A stretch of DNA of 38,987 nt from Actinomycetota bacterium (GCA_030917845.1 JAUPTY010000004.1:1-38987), one strand, 5' to 3'; shown: positions 1 through 8,393, counted from the stretch's first letter. Notes: generated by a model from the sequence alone, not told the origin. Numbers and translations: made by a program.

Positions 1-14
1 CCCCTGTTCTGGAA

Positions 15-20
15 TAGATT
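15..20 (+). promoter_or_regulatory. Candidate -10 element of the sucC-like operon
   Basis: TAGATT fits the actinobacterial TANNNT -10 pattern and lies 9 nt before the ATG at 30, so the mRNA would have almost no 5' leader. No convincing Shine-Dalgarno sequence is present between it and the ATG, which agrees with leaderless initiation. The upstream side is cut by the window edge, so a -35 cannot be assessed. Confidence 0.35.
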
Positions 21-29
21 TTCGACGCA

Positions 30-1244
30 ATGATCTTCTACGAATACGAGGCAAGAAAGATCGTCGAGCTGGCCGGTATCCCGGTCACCAAGTACGGCTT
101 CTGCCAAACCCCTGAAGAAGCACGGAAGATCGCCGAAGAAATCGGCGGTCCGACCGTGATCAAGTCCCAGGTTCTGACCGGAGGCCGGATGAAGGCCGGC
201 GGCGTCAAGTTCGCCGACACCCCGGAAGAAGCTGCCCAGCATGCCGAGGAGATCCTGAAACTGGAGATCAACGGTCACATGCCGGTCGGCGTCCTGGTTG
301 ACCCCAAGGCCGAGGTGAAGCAGGAGTACTACGCCTCGGTTGTCTGGGATGGCACCGCCAAGAAGCCGCTGATGCTTTTCAGCGACATGGGCGGCATCGA
401 CATCGAGCAGGTCGCCGAGGAGCACCCCGACCACGTCGGTCGCGGTCACATCTCGAACCTGCTGCCAGTCGGTGACTACGAGGCCAAGCAGGTCATCGCC
501 GCAACCGGCGTGACCGGCAGTCAGCTCAACCGGGCCACGCCGATCCTCGCCAAGCTTGCCCGTCTGTTCCGCGAGAACGACATGATCCTGGCCGAGATCA
601 ACCCGCTGGCCGAACTCACCGACGGCACCTTCGTTGCGCTTGACGCACACATGGAGATGGAATCCGAAGCCGAAGGCCGCCAGAAGAAGCTGCTGCGGAA
701 GGAACTCGGAATCGCCGAGGACGACACCCGAGACAGCTACGTCCCCTCCGAGTTCGAAAAGAACGTCAAGGAAATCGACGCGGCGGATCACCGTGGCGTC
801 ATCCAGGGCAAGGACCATGGCTTTGACGGAAACCTCGGACTGGTCATCGGTGCCGGTGGCGGGTCACTGACCCTGACCGACGCGGTCCGCAACCAGGGCG
901 GCAAGCCGGCCAACTACTCGGAGATCGGCGGCAACCCGTCGGTAGCCAAGGCCTGTGGCCTGGCCAAGGAAGTCCTGAAGAAGGACGGAGTCGAGAAGAT
1001 CGCCGTGATGATGTCGATCGTCTCCAACACCCGGGTTGACATCGTCGCCCGCGGCGTGATCAAGGCCTGCCTGGAACTCGGCAAGGATCCGGCCGAGACC
1101 ATCGCAATCTTCCGAATCCCGGGAGCCTGGGAAGACGAAGGGAACAAGATTCTCGATGCTTACGGCGTCGAATACTGCGACCGTTCGGTCTCCCTCTGGG
1201 ATGCCGCCGGACGAGCCGTCGCCAAGATTCAGGAGGCCTCATGA
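30..1244 (+). CDS. sucC: Succinyl-CoA synthetase beta-like subunit (ATP-grasp, NDP-forming acyl-CoA ligase)
   Basis: A 404-aa protein whose start (MIFYEYEARKIVELAGIPV) is the usual opening of SucC: an ATP-grasp domain in roughly the first 240 residues, then a CoA-ligase flavodoxin-like domain containing a glycine-rich GAGGG segment near residue 275. With the alpha subunit it would couple NTP hydrolysis to thioester formation between CoA and a dicarboxylate in the cytoplasm. The downstream gene overlaps by 4 nt (ATGA), so the pair is translationally coupled. SucC proteins are usually about 385-400 aa, so this one is full length. Some conserved segments differ from TCA-cycle SucC (see SucD), so malate-CoA ligase or another acid-CoA ligase are real alternatives. 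Family membership is secure; the substrate is inference. Confidence 0.88.
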   Translation: MIFYEYEARKIVELAGIPVTKYGFCQTPEEARKIAEEIGGPTVIKSQVLTGGRMKAGGVKFADTPEEAAQHAEEILKLEINGHMPVGVLVDPKAEVKQEYYASVVWDGTAKKPLMLFSDMGGIDIEQVAEEHPDHVGRGHISNLLPVGDYEAKQVIAATGVTGSQLNRATPILAKLARLFRENDMILAEINPLAELTDGTFVALDAHMEMESEAEGRQKKLLRKELGIAEDDTRDSYVPSEFEKNVKEIDAADHRGVIQGKDHGFDGNLGLVIGAGGGSLTLTDAVRNQGGKPANYSEIGGNPSVAKACGLAKEVLKKDGVEKIAVMMSIVSNTRVDIVARGVIKACLELGKDPAETIAIFRIPGAWEDEGNKILDAYGVEYCDRSVSLWDAAGRAVAKIQEAS

Positions 1245-2152
1245 GCATCCTTCTAGACAAGGACACGACTTTCATCGTCCAGGGAATCACCGGGCGTGAA
1301 GCGGTCAACCTGACCAAGGAGTGCCTCGACTACGGCTCGAAGATCGTCGGCGGGGTAACCCCTGGGCGCAAGGGCCGTGAGGTCCACGGCGTGCCGGTGT
1401 TCGACACGGTCGCCCAGTCGATCGAAAACCACGGCAGCCAGATCGATGGCTCGATCGTCACCGTCCCCCCCGGCTTCACCAAGGACGCTGTGATCGAGGC
1501 AATCGACAACGGCATCAGGCTGATCGTCATCGTCACCGAGCGGATCCCCCGCGGCGACGTCGCCGAGATGGTCGAGTTTGCCAACATGCATGACGCCAGG
1601 ATCATCGGCCCGAATTGTCTCGGCCTGATCGTTCCCGAGGTCTGCAAGATGGGTGGAATCGGCGGTCCGGCCAAGGACGCCGCCAAGTCGTACAAGCCGG
1701 GAGTCGTCGGTGTGATGTCGCGTTCCGGCGGCATGACCACCGAGATCTCGTCGTCGCTGACGGCAGCCGGTCTCGGTGTCTCGACCGCCGTCTCAATCGG
1801 CGGTGACGCGATCATCGGGTCGACCTACGCCGAGCTGATGCCGTACTTCGAAGCCGACGAGGAGACCAAGGCGATCGTGATCTACACGGAGCCGGGCGGC
1901 CGCATGGAAGCCCAGCTCGCCGAGTGGAAGATCGAGAACAACTCCCGCCTGCCGATCATCGCCTTCATGGCCGGCAAGTTCATGGACGACGAAGAGATGC
2001 AGGGCATGAGCTTCGGCCACGCCGGCACCATCGTCGAAGGCAAGGAAGATTCGGCCACCGAGAAGATCAAGCGGCTCGAAGCCGCCGGTATTACCGTGGT
2101 CGAACGGATCGACGAGATCCCCGATGCAGTCAAGGAAAGGATCGGATCATGA
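1241..2152 (+). CDS. sucD: Succinyl-CoA synthetase alpha-like subunit (CoA-binding, phosphohistidine)
   Basis: A 303-aa SucD family protein. The N-terminal Rossmann CoA-binding domain is seen (FIVQGITGREA near residue 11; GVTPGRKG near 38). The second domain holds the phospho-accepting histidine in FGHAGTI at His260, equivalent to the catalytic His of E. coli SucD. Its start overlaps the upstream sucC-like stop, and its own stop overlaps the next start. Two deviations are visible: the usual GPNCPG is GPNCLG (residues 123-128), and the usual GEIGG loop is TEPGG (216-220). These changes lie near the substrate side and argue for caution in calling it the TCA-cycle enzyme. The family is secure; substrate specificity is open. 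Confidence 0.87.
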   Translation: MSILLDKDTTFIVQGITGREAVNLTKECLDYGSKIVGGVTPGRKGREVHGVPVFDTVAQSIENHGSQIDGSIVTVPPGFTKDAVIEAIDNGIRLIVIVTERIPRGDVAEMVEFANMHDARIIGPNCLGLIVPEVCKMGGIGGPAKDAAKSYKPGVVGVMSRSGGMTTEISSSLTAAGLGVSTAVSIGGDAIIGSTYAELMPYFEADEETKAIVIYTEPGGRMEAQLAEWKIENNSRLPIIAFMAGKFMDDEEMQGMSFGHAGTIVEGKEDSATEKIKRLEAAGITVVERIDEIPDAVKERIGS

Positions 2153-2385
2153 GCTCCGAAACGATGGACAGCGTCTTCATCGACATCGAGCTCGACGAGC
2201 CCGCCGCCTCGGACCCCGAGCTGGCGAAGAAACTGGAAGAGGTCTGCACCGTGGGCATCTTCAAGGCGAGCGACTCGGGAACCGAGATCGTGCGTGGCCA
2301 GCTCGACGAGTGCGTCCTCTGTTACCTCTGCACCGAGGCCGCCCCCGAAGGCAGCCTCCGCATCATCAAGAAGTACGAGAACTAG
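2149..2385 (+). CDS. Small Cys-rich protein (CxxCxxC), third gene of the sucCD-like operon
   Basis: A 78-aa acidic protein starting at an ATG that overlaps the sucD-like stop as ATGA, so it is almost certainly translated with the operon. The centre carries CVLCYLC followed by TEAAPEG, a C-x2-C-x2-C arrangement like half of a ferredoxin cluster motif, but the fourth cysteine and the C-P ending of a true 4Fe-4S motif are missing. I do not recognise the family. It could bind a metal or a cluster shared with a partner, or act as a small accessory subunit of the CoA ligase. A strong rho-independent terminator follows 28 nt after its stop. Confidence 0.7.
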   Translation: MSSETMDSVFIDIELDEPAASDPELAKKLEEVCTVGIFKASDSGTEIVRGQLDECVLCYLCTEAAPEGSLRIIKKYEN

Positions 2386-2397
2386 TCCTTCGGGACA

Positions 2398-2682
2398 TCA
2401 GGATTCAACGGTGGGCTCGCGTCGGTAGACGCGGGCCCATTTCTTTTCTCCGCACTGGCTGCAGTTGACCCGGATCCTCTTCTCTCCGGAGGCACCAGCC
2501 CGTATGCCTCCGATCGAGGCGTAGGAAGCTTCTCTCCCGCAGTCTTCGCAGCGGATCATCCACTCCCCTGACTCCCTAGCGGCCCGCTCCCGCATGCCGG
2601 AAGGCATCAGCCGGTAGATCAGCCGGACCAGTCGGCCCTGGCGCTGTTCGCTGACCCGGTCGTCGAAAGATGGCTCGTTCAT
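2398..2682 (-). CDS. Small zinc-ribbon protein, function unknown
   Basis: A 94-aa protein with two CxxC knuckles (CEDC in the middle, CSQC about 30 residues later) that would form a zinc ribbon. The N-terminal half is basic and charged, with no membrane segment. The ATG at 2682 is preceded by TATAAC ending 6 nt upstream and by no Shine-Dalgarno sequence, suggesting a leaderless transcript. It is convergent with the sucCD-like operon and divergent from the acyl-CoA synthetase gene. I do not recognise a named family. The paired knuckles and an intact frame despite a terminator hairpin inside the gene support that it is real. Confidence 0.6.
   Translation of the reverse strand: MNEPSFDDRVSEQRQGRLVRLIYRLMPSGMRERAARESGEWMIRCEDCGREASYASIGGIRAGASGEKRIRVNCSQCGEKKWARVYRREPTVES
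2413..2448 (+). terminator. Rho-independent terminator of the sucCD-like operon, inside a convergent CDS
   Basis: An 11-bp stem with one G-U pair (GGGCTCGCGTC 2413-2423 / GACGCGGGCCC 2428-2438, loop GGTA) is followed by ATTTCTTTTC. It ends the rightward operon but lies inside the last codons of the leftward zinc-ribbon gene. Confidence 0.7.
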
Positions 2683-2731
2683 ACGGGCGTTATAGCCGAG
2701 GGGAGCGGCGGAGTCCTAGACTCGGGCTGTC

Positions 2732-4183
2732 TTGAATTTCATCGATGACGTAATCCAGAAGTTCCCCTTCTCGCAGGAGGCGGTGATCGCCATCGACGGA
2801 GAGGGCAACCGGGAGGTCCACTGCTTCTCCCACCTCTTCGCCCGCAGCCTCGGGCTTTCCGGGGCGATGCTCGACCGGGGCGTCCGCCGCGGAGACGTGG
2901 TGATGATCCTGGTCGGCAGCAGGGTCGAATGGGTGGTCGCGATGCTGGCCTGTTTCCGCATGGGGGCGATCGCATTGCCCCTGAACCCCCAGTTGAGTGC
3001 CAGTGACCTCGCCTTCCGGGTTGCCGCCACCAATCCTTCGCTGGCGATCGGCGAGGCCGAGTATCTGGCTGAGCTTCCGACCGGGATCCCGGACTTTGAC
3101 ATGGACGATCTCGACCGGATCTTCGATGAGGACCTGAGTCAGGCGACCCCCGCGAAGGTGGCCGACCTCGGGCCCGATGATCCGGCCCTGATCGTCTTTA
3201 CCTCCGGGACCACCGCCGAGCCCAAAGGTGTCGTCCATTCCCAGCGGTATCTGTTCGGTCAGGCGACCCAGTCCCAGCACTGGTTCGGGGCCGAACCCGG
3301 CGACCTCTGCTGGTGTACTGCCGCCCCGGGCTGGTCCAAGTCCAGCCGCAACTCCTTCATCGCGCCCTGGCTCAGAGGAGCAAAGGCGCTGCTGGTCGAG
3401 GGTCGCTTCGATCCGGAAACCCGGCTTGACATCGTTCGCCAGCAGGAGGTGAACGTGCTCTGCCAGGCACCAACCGAATACCGGATGCTCGCCCGGCGCA
3501 CAGAACTTTCCCCCGCACCGTCGCTCACCCGGATGGTTTCCGCCGGAGAGGCGCTGAACCCGGAGGTGATCGGCGCCTTCCGCGAAGCGACCGGGCTGGA
3601 GATTGCCGACGGGTACGGTCAGACCGAGACCGGTGCGGTCACGGGAATGCGCCCCGGAGAATCCGTAGCCGGCCGCGAAGGCTCGATGGGCCGTCCGCTG
3701 CCGGGAATCGAGACACGGATAGTCGAGGGCGAGCTCCAGGTCCGTGCTTCCACCTCCCCCACCTTCTTCCACAGCTACGTGGACGGCAGCCGTTTCGAGG
3801 GCGAATGGTGGGCGACCGGCGATCTGGTCACCGAGGACGAAGCCGGCTATCTGTTCCACGAAGGCAGAAACGACGATGTGATCAGTTCCGCTGGCTACCG
3901 GATCGGGCCGGTTGAGGTCGAATCGGCGCTGCTCAGCCACCCGGCTGTCGCCGAAGCGGCCGCAATCGCCTCCCCCGACCCGGAGCGCGGCTCGGTCGTC
4001 AAAGCGGTGATCGTCCTGCGCCAAGGCCAGGGTGACGAGACCCTGGTTGCGGAACTCCAGAAGCATTGCCGGGAGAGGACCGCGCCCTACAAGTACCCGC
4101 GCCTGATCGAGTTCACTGATGAACTTCCCAAGACGGCCTCCGGCAAGATCCGACGGGCCGAGCTTCGCTCACGCGAGAACTAG
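2732..4183 (+). CDS. AMP-forming acyl-CoA synthetase (medium-chain acyl-CoA ligase-like)
   Basis: A 483-aa member of the adenylate-forming (ANL) superfamily: it adenylates a carboxylic acid with ATP and passes it to CoA. The phosphate-binding loop TSGTTAEPKG is at residues 157-166, the A5 motif DGYGQTETG follows, then ATGDL, the hinge region and the C-terminal catalytic lysine in KTASGK (467-472). The segment WCTAAPGWSKSS resembles the ACSM/medium-chain group. The protein is shorter than the usual 530-560 aa, the loss being at the N-terminus. The start is TTG at 2732; an ATG at 2745 is out of frame. TAGACT at 2717-2722 could be the -10 of a nearly leaderless mRNA. The substrate acid cannot be told from sequence. 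Confidence 0.87.
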   Translation: MNFIDDVIQKFPFSQEAVIAIDGEGNREVHCFSHLFARSLGLSGAMLDRGVRRGDVVMILVGSRVEWVVAMLACFRMGAIALPLNPQLSASDLAFRVAATNPSLAIGEAEYLAELPTGIPDFDMDDLDRIFDEDLSQATPAKVADLGPDDPALIVFTSGTTAEPKGVVHSQRYLFGQATQSQHWFGAEPGDLCWCTAAPGWSKSSRNSFIAPWLRGAKALLVEGRFDPETRLDIVRQQEVNVLCQAPTEYRMLARRTELSPAPSLTRMVSAGEALNPEVIGAFREATGLEIADGYGQTETGAVTGMRPGESVAGREGSMGRPLPGIETRIVEGELQVRASTSPTFFHSYVDGSRFEGEWWATGDLVTEDEAGYLFHEGRNDDVISSAGYRIGPVEVESALLSHPAVAEAAAIASPDPERGSVVKAVIVLRQGQGDETLVAELQKHCRERTAPYKYPRLIEFTDELPKTASGKIRRAELRSREN

Positions 4184-4242
4184 TCAAAATGTCAAGCGTC
4201 GCCTCGGCTCTCTGACGTTTCAGTCAGGATCGGGCAGGAGCG

Positions 4243-4250
4243 TATATATA
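4243..4250 (+). promoter_or_regulatory. Candidate -10 region for the aminotransferase gene
   Basis: TATATATA stands out in a GC-rich intergenic region 34 nt before the ATG at 4284. A short inverted repeat CTGAC/GTCAG (4212-4227) lies upstream and could be an operator. No good -35 is visible at standard spacing. Confidence 0.35.
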
Positions 4251-4283
4251 GGCTGATCTCAACCCCCACGACCGAGGAGAGCA

Positions 4284-5651
4284 ATGTCTGACAGTGGACT
4301 GGACCCCCAGCGAATCGCCGCGCTGACCGAAGCGCAGCAGGAGATCTACCGTAATCGCACCGGCCAGTCGGCCAAGGAGTACGAGCGGGCGGTCAAGGTC
4401 ATGCCGGGCGGCGTCCCCTCCTCGTTCCAGATGATGGACCCATGGCCGGTCTACCTCACCGAAGGTCGGGGTTCGCAGGTCTGGGACGTCGACGGCAACC
4501 AGTACACGGACTTCCACGCCGGCTTCGGCGTGATGGTCATCGGTCACGCCAACCCCACGATCGGCGAGGCCGTCAAGGCCAGGATCGACCAGAGCACCCA
4601 CTTCGCCGCGCCGACCAATGATTCGATCGAGGTCGCCGAGGAACTGAAGCGGCGTTTCAAGCTTCCCCACTGGCGCTTCATCAACTCCGGCACCGAGGCG
4701 ACCATGGACGCGGTCCATCTCGCCCGTGGCGCCACCGGCCGCGACATGATCCTCAAGGTCGAGGGCTCCTACCACGGCCACCACGACGCGGTGATGGTCT
4801 CCGTTGCTCCGCCGCTCGACCAGATCGGCACCCGCGAGAACCCGATCGCCGTCCCCTACGGAGAGGGCACCCCGAAGGCCCTGACCGACCTCACTCACAC
4901 CGTGCCCTTCAACAACGTGGATGCCCTGAAGGCCGTTCTCGAGAACATCGGCGACCAGGTCGCCGGCATGATCATCGAGCCGGCGATGATGAACATCAAC
5001 ATCATCCCGCCGAAGGAGGGCTACCTCGAGGCGGTTCGGGAGCTGACCGAGCAGTACGGGATCAAGCTGATCTTCGACGAGGTCAAGACCGGCGCGACCA
5101 TGTCCCACGGAGGCGCCACCGGCTACTACGGAGTCACCCCGGACATGATCACGCTCGCCAAGGCGACCTGCGGCGGCTACCCGGGCGGTTCGATCGGCAT
5201 GTCCGACGAGATCGCCCAGCTGGTCGAGGATGACCGGGTCAAGCAGTACGGCACCTTCAACGGCAACCCGCTGGTCATGGCTGCCGCCAAGGCTGCCCTG
5301 ACCGAGGTCCTGACCGAAGAGGCCTACGTCGGCCTGAACGAGAAGAACGAGTACCTCAAGGGTCGTTGTCAGGAGATCATCGACAAGTACGGCCTCCCGG
5401 CCTACACCGAGGGCATCGGTGCCAAGGGCTGCGTGATCTTCTCGCCCGAACGAATCCACGAGTACCGCGACTACGCGGAATATGTCAACGAGGAGCTCTC
5501 GACCCTGGGCTGGCTCTACCACATGAACCACGGCATCTTCATGACCCCGGGCGTCGAGGAAGAGTGGACCCTTTCGGTCTTCCACACCGAGCAGGACCTC
5601 GACAACTACGCCGCCGCGTTCGAAGCGTTTGCACAGGACGTGACCGCCTGA
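4284..5651 (+). CDS. Class III PLP-dependent aminotransferase, glutamate-1-semialdehyde aminomutase-like
   Basis: A 455-aa fold-type I PLP enzyme. The opening MPGGVPSSF, then NSGTEATMDAVHLAR, GSYHGHHD, the cofactor-binding Asp265 in FDEVKTG and the Schiff-base Lys293 in LAKATCGGYPGG are all class III landmarks, and the order and spacing match the GSA-aminomutase branch. In true HemL the lysine is followed by a GGGLPVGAYGG-type loop; here it is ATCGGYPGGSIG, so tetrapyrrole synthesis is doubtful and a transaminase acting on an amino acid or amine is as likely. A good ribosome site (GAGGAG) is 6 nt before the ATG. The next gene overlaps the stop by one base, suggesting a coupled partner. Confidence 0.85.
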   Translation: MSDSGLDPQRIAALTEAQQEIYRNRTGQSAKEYERAVKVMPGGVPSSFQMMDPWPVYLTEGRGSQVWDVDGNQYTDFHAGFGVMVIGHANPTIGEAVKARIDQSTHFAAPTNDSIEVAEELKRRFKLPHWRFINSGTEATMDAVHLARGATGRDMILKVEGSYHGHHDAVMVSVAPPLDQIGTRENPIAVPYGEGTPKALTDLTHTVPFNNVDALKAVLENIGDQVAGMIIEPAMMNINIIPPKEGYLEAVRELTEQYGIKLIFDEVKTGATMSHGGATGYYGVTPDMITLAKATCGGYPGGSIGMSDEIAQLVEDDRVKQYGTFNGNPLVMAAAKAALTEVLTEEAYVGLNEKNEYLKGRCQEIIDKYGLPAYTEGIGAKGCVIFSPERIHEYRDYAEYVNEELSTLGWLYHMNHGIFMTPGVEEEWTLSVFHTEQDLDNYAAAFEAFAQDVTA

Positions 5652-5899
5652 TGAACGAAGCCGAGGAGCTCCGCGCCCGGGTCGAAGAACTCGAGCGCAA
5701 GGTGGAGATCCTCTTCTCCCACACCGGAGCCGTCGACCGCGAGAAGTTAGCGGTCGACGCTCCGCCGGCGTCATCCGAGGTGGAGCAGTTGCTGCTGCAG
5801 GGCAAGACCACCAAAGCGGCGAAGCTCTACCAGAAGCAAACCGGAGCCGGAATGGCAGAAACCATGGCTGCCTTCGAGGAGATCACCGGACGAGGTTGA
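5651..5899 (+). CDS. Small protein with coiled coil and L7/L12 C-terminal-like helix pair
   Basis: An 82-aa protein whose ATG overlaps the aminotransferase stop (TGATG). Residues 1-25 form a strongly charged coiled-coil (AEELRARVEELERKVEIL). The C-terminal part (about 46-78), with LLLQGKTTKAAKLYQKQTG followed by MAETMAAFEEI, resembles the C-terminal domain of ribosomal protein L7/L12 as found in many small stand-alone actinobacterial proteins. Its job is unknown. The coupling suggests it binds or regulates the aminotransferase, but that is inference. Confidence 0.7.
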   Translation: MNEAEELRARVEELERKVEILFSHTGAVDREKLAVDAPPASSEVEQLLLQGKTTKAAKLYQKQTGAGMAETMAAFEEITGRG

Positions 5900-5996
5900 A
5901 TCGGACGCTCTGGTCCGTCCGCACCTTTAGGATTCGTGCGGAACATTCAAAAGGGGGAATCGTGGCATCACCGTCGTTGTCTGGGAGAGTAGTTCG

Positions 5997-8393
5997 ATGA
6001 AGTACGCAGCTGCGATGCTGCTCGCCCTTTCCGCGTCCACCCTTATGGCGGCTCCAGCGGTTGCCGCGAATGTCTCGACCGGTGATTCGGTCATCGATGA
6101 CTCGATAGTCGTCAACTTCAGTGCGCAGAACGGGGAGACCAACACTCTCACGGTGAACCGGACCAGCCGTGGCAACGTCAGGCTCACCGACCAGACCGCT
6201 CCGCTTGATCCGATCGCTCCCTGCGTCACGGTCAACGCCAGCACGGTGGATTGCCCGATTGACGGCGACAATCCCTGGGTCGTATCGGCTCTGCTCGGTG
6301 ATGGAAACGACAGCGTCACGATCGAGGCCGCTGACGGCCTGATCGGCGCCGGAGAAGGTTCGAGTGACTACTCGATGCTTTACGGCGAGGACGGCGACGA
6401 CACCCTGCCGGGAACGGCGGGACTTGACGTCCTCGACGGTGGCCCCGGCGGGGACCTGATCACCGGCGGTCGCGGCCGGGACCAGATCCGTGGCGGCACG
6501 GGATCCGACTACGTGATCGCCAATGACAGCCAGATCGACGCCGAGATCGACTGCGGCGAAGCGGTCAACGACATCCTCCTGCGCGACAACGTCGACCCGG
6601 CCGGAACCGGCTGCGAAGCGATCGTCACCTCCCCGGCTTCCTTTTCCACCACCTTCGAGCAGCGACTCCCCGACGTGACGAAGGGCATCTACCGTGGCAT
6701 GTCAGCGGCAGAGATCGCGGATACGGTCGGTTACCTGCTGCCGACCCGACTCGACGAGAATCCCGTCAACTATTCGGCAGCCAGGAAGCTGGCAGGCCGG
6801 GAGATCGAACCCTTCGAAGTTGTCGGCCAGGTGCCAGCGGCCGGGGTCGGCGCGAATGCCTCCCTCTCCAGCCCGCTCAAGCTGAAACTCACCTACTGGG
6901 ATCCGGAACTCGACGCGCAACCAGCGAAGTGCTCGCCCTCGACCCGGGTCCGCTCGAAGTTCCAGAAGAGCAAGGGACTGACCCTCACCCAGGCCCTGAT
7001 CGGTCTCGAATACCGCGAAGGCGTGAAGGGCAATGAAGGAGACGCCCAGGAACTGCTGAGGCGATACGGCTGCTCTTACGACCCCCAGATCGTCTACAGC
7101 GTGAGTCGTGAGGACGGGGGACGGGTTGAATCGGCGCAGTTCAAGACCGTGGTCAAGAAGGTGAAGAACCCGAAGACCGGCAAGGTCCGGAAGACGAAGT
7201 CCTATGTGGTCAGGCTGAAGGCCAAGTTCGCCCGGGGCGGCAACGACTACATCATGCTCTTCAGCGACGATCCGGATGCCGCTGGCAACGTCCTCCCGAT
7301 GAGCCGGCAGTCGAGGATCGCCAAGAAGGTCCGTTCTTCCTTCCGCCTTCAGCTTCGGGAGGCCGCGACCGGACGGGTCGTCCGTGGGGCCAGGGTCGAA
7401 CTCAAGGACGGCGACCCCAAGGCGGAAGTGATCGCTTCGGGCAAGACCGACGCCGAAGGCCAGGTCGACCTCCAGTTTGTCGCCAAGGGACCCAATGACC
7501 TGCAGCTGAACGCCTTCAAGGACGCCAGGGACCCGGGCAGTGGCGAGCCGGTGTCGCAGGAGGCGGAAGTGACGATCACTACCACCACGCCAGACAAGAC
7601 CTGGACCTCGCTCGGCGGCCGCGTGTTCACCGGGCGCAAGGACGGCTACAAACGGACCGGTGGCGCCGGCAGCGCGTTTTCAGCTCCTTCTGGCGGTGCC
7701 GGCATTTCGTCGACCGATCCGATGCGCCTGCTCTTCGAGTTCGGCCAGGTCTGGAGCGCAATCGGCCTGGCCGAACTTCAGGCCGTATCGCTCGGACTGA
7801 GCGAGAACCAGAAGAACGAGCTGGCATTGGTCTACACGGACATGCTCGGTGTCACCCAGGAAAGCCAGGCCCGTCAGGTTCTGGTCAAGCGGAAGCTTGA
7901 GCCGGCGCTGGCGGTCGGGACTTCAGGCAAGGTCTGCGCCAGTCGTGGCGAGCCGCAGATCAATTCGCAGCTCGCTCCCGGGTTCTCGGACGGAGAAGTC
8001 GTTGCCGGCGGAGCGACCTTCGCCCTGATCGACTGCGGGCGGGAAATGATCACCTCGTCAAGCGGACTGGGGCTGGTCCCCGGTGGATGGGTCAGCGGGT
8101 CAGCCGAACTGATCGCCAACGACGGCGCTTCGCTGATCGCCAACGACGGCGCGTCATTGATCGCCAACGATGGCGCCTCCTTCAATAAGAACAGCGGCGA
8201 TTCACTGTTGTCGGAGGATGCGTTCAACCTGATCGCCAATGACGGCGCTTCCTATCTGCCGGTGAGTCCGTTGATGAGCCAGCATGGCGCCGGGATCGTC
8301 TCCAACAATTCCGGGGCGATCATCAGCCAGCACGGTGGCGGCTTCAATCCGCTGGGTTCAGGGACGTCGCTGATGTCCCTGGGTTCTCGCTAG
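5997..8393 (+). CDS. Large secreted protein with RTX-like repeats and a C-terminal LIANDGAS repeat region
   Basis: A 798-aa protein with a clear signal peptide (MKYAAAMLLALSAST, cleavage near AVA-AN at about residue 24). Residues 129-177 carry glycine/aspartate-rich nonapeptides (LDGGPGGDL, ITGGRGRDQ, IRGGTGSDY) like the calcium-binding RTX/hemolysin-type beta-roll. The middle contains an Ala/Gly-rich region and a segment near 455-500 (RVVRGARVELKDG followed by GKTDAEGQVDL) that looks like an Ig-like or carboxypeptidase-regulatory-like beta sandwich. The C-terminus has several copies of LIANDGAS and then SQHGAG/SQHGGG motifs. No LPxTG sorting signal is present. A ribosome site GGGAG precedes the ATG by 9 nt. 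An extracellular structural or adhesive role is plausible but not shown. Its TAG stop shares CTAG with the stop of the convergent gene. Confidence 0.78.
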   Translation: MKYAAAMLLALSASTLMAAPAVAANVSTGDSVIDDSIVVNFSAQNGETNTLTVNRTSRGNVRLTDQTAPLDPIAPCVTVNASTVDCPIDGDNPWVVSALLGDGNDSVTIEAADGLIGAGEGSSDYSMLYGEDGDDTLPGTAGLDVLDGGPGGDLITGGRGRDQIRGGTGSDYVIANDSQIDAEIDCGEAVNDILLRDNVDPAGTGCEAIVTSPASFSTTFEQRLPDVTKGIYRGMSAAEIADTVGYLLPTRLDENPVNYSAARKLAGREIEPFEVVGQVPAAGVGANASLSSPLKLKLTYWDPELDAQPAKCSPSTRVRSKFQKSKGLTLTQALIGLEYREGVKGNEGDAQELLRRYGCSYDPQIVYSVSREDGGRVESAQFKTVVKKVKNPKTGKVRKTKSYVVRLKAKFARGGNDYIMLFSDDPDAAGNVLPMSRQSRIAKKVRSSFRLQLREAATGRVVRGARVELKDGDPKAEVIASGKTDAEGQVDLQFVAKGPNDLQLNAFKDARDPGSGEPVSQEAEVTITTTTPDKTWTSLGGRVFTGRKDGYKRTGGAGSAFSAPSGGAGISSTDPMRLLFEFGQVWSAIGLAELQAVSLGLSENQKNELALVYTDMLGVTQESQARQVLVKRKLEPALAVGTSGKVCASRGEPQINSQLAPGFSDGEVVAGGATFALIDCGREMITSSSGLGLVPGGWVSGSAELIANDGASLIANDGASLIANDGASFNKNSGDSLLSEDAFNLIANDGASYLPVSPLMSQHGAGIVSNNSGAIISQHGGGFNPLGSGTSLMSLGSR
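8109..8252 (+). repeat. 24-bp tandem repeats coding LIANDGAS
   Basis: Three contiguous 24-bp units (8109-8132, 8133-8156, 8157-8180) each code LIANDGAS and differ mainly at third positions. A fourth copy lies at 8229-8252 after a degenerate spacer. Synonymous divergence with a conserved peptide suggests selection on the protein repeat. Confidence 0.85.

Noticed and set aside
4284-5651. Calling the aminotransferase hemL
   Set aside because: The post-lysine loop differs from true glutamate-1-semialdehyde aminomutase and no tetrapyrrole genes are nearby.
4224-5774. Leftward 516-codon open frame
   Set aside because: Exactly antisense to the well-supported aminotransferase; typical GC-rich shadow.
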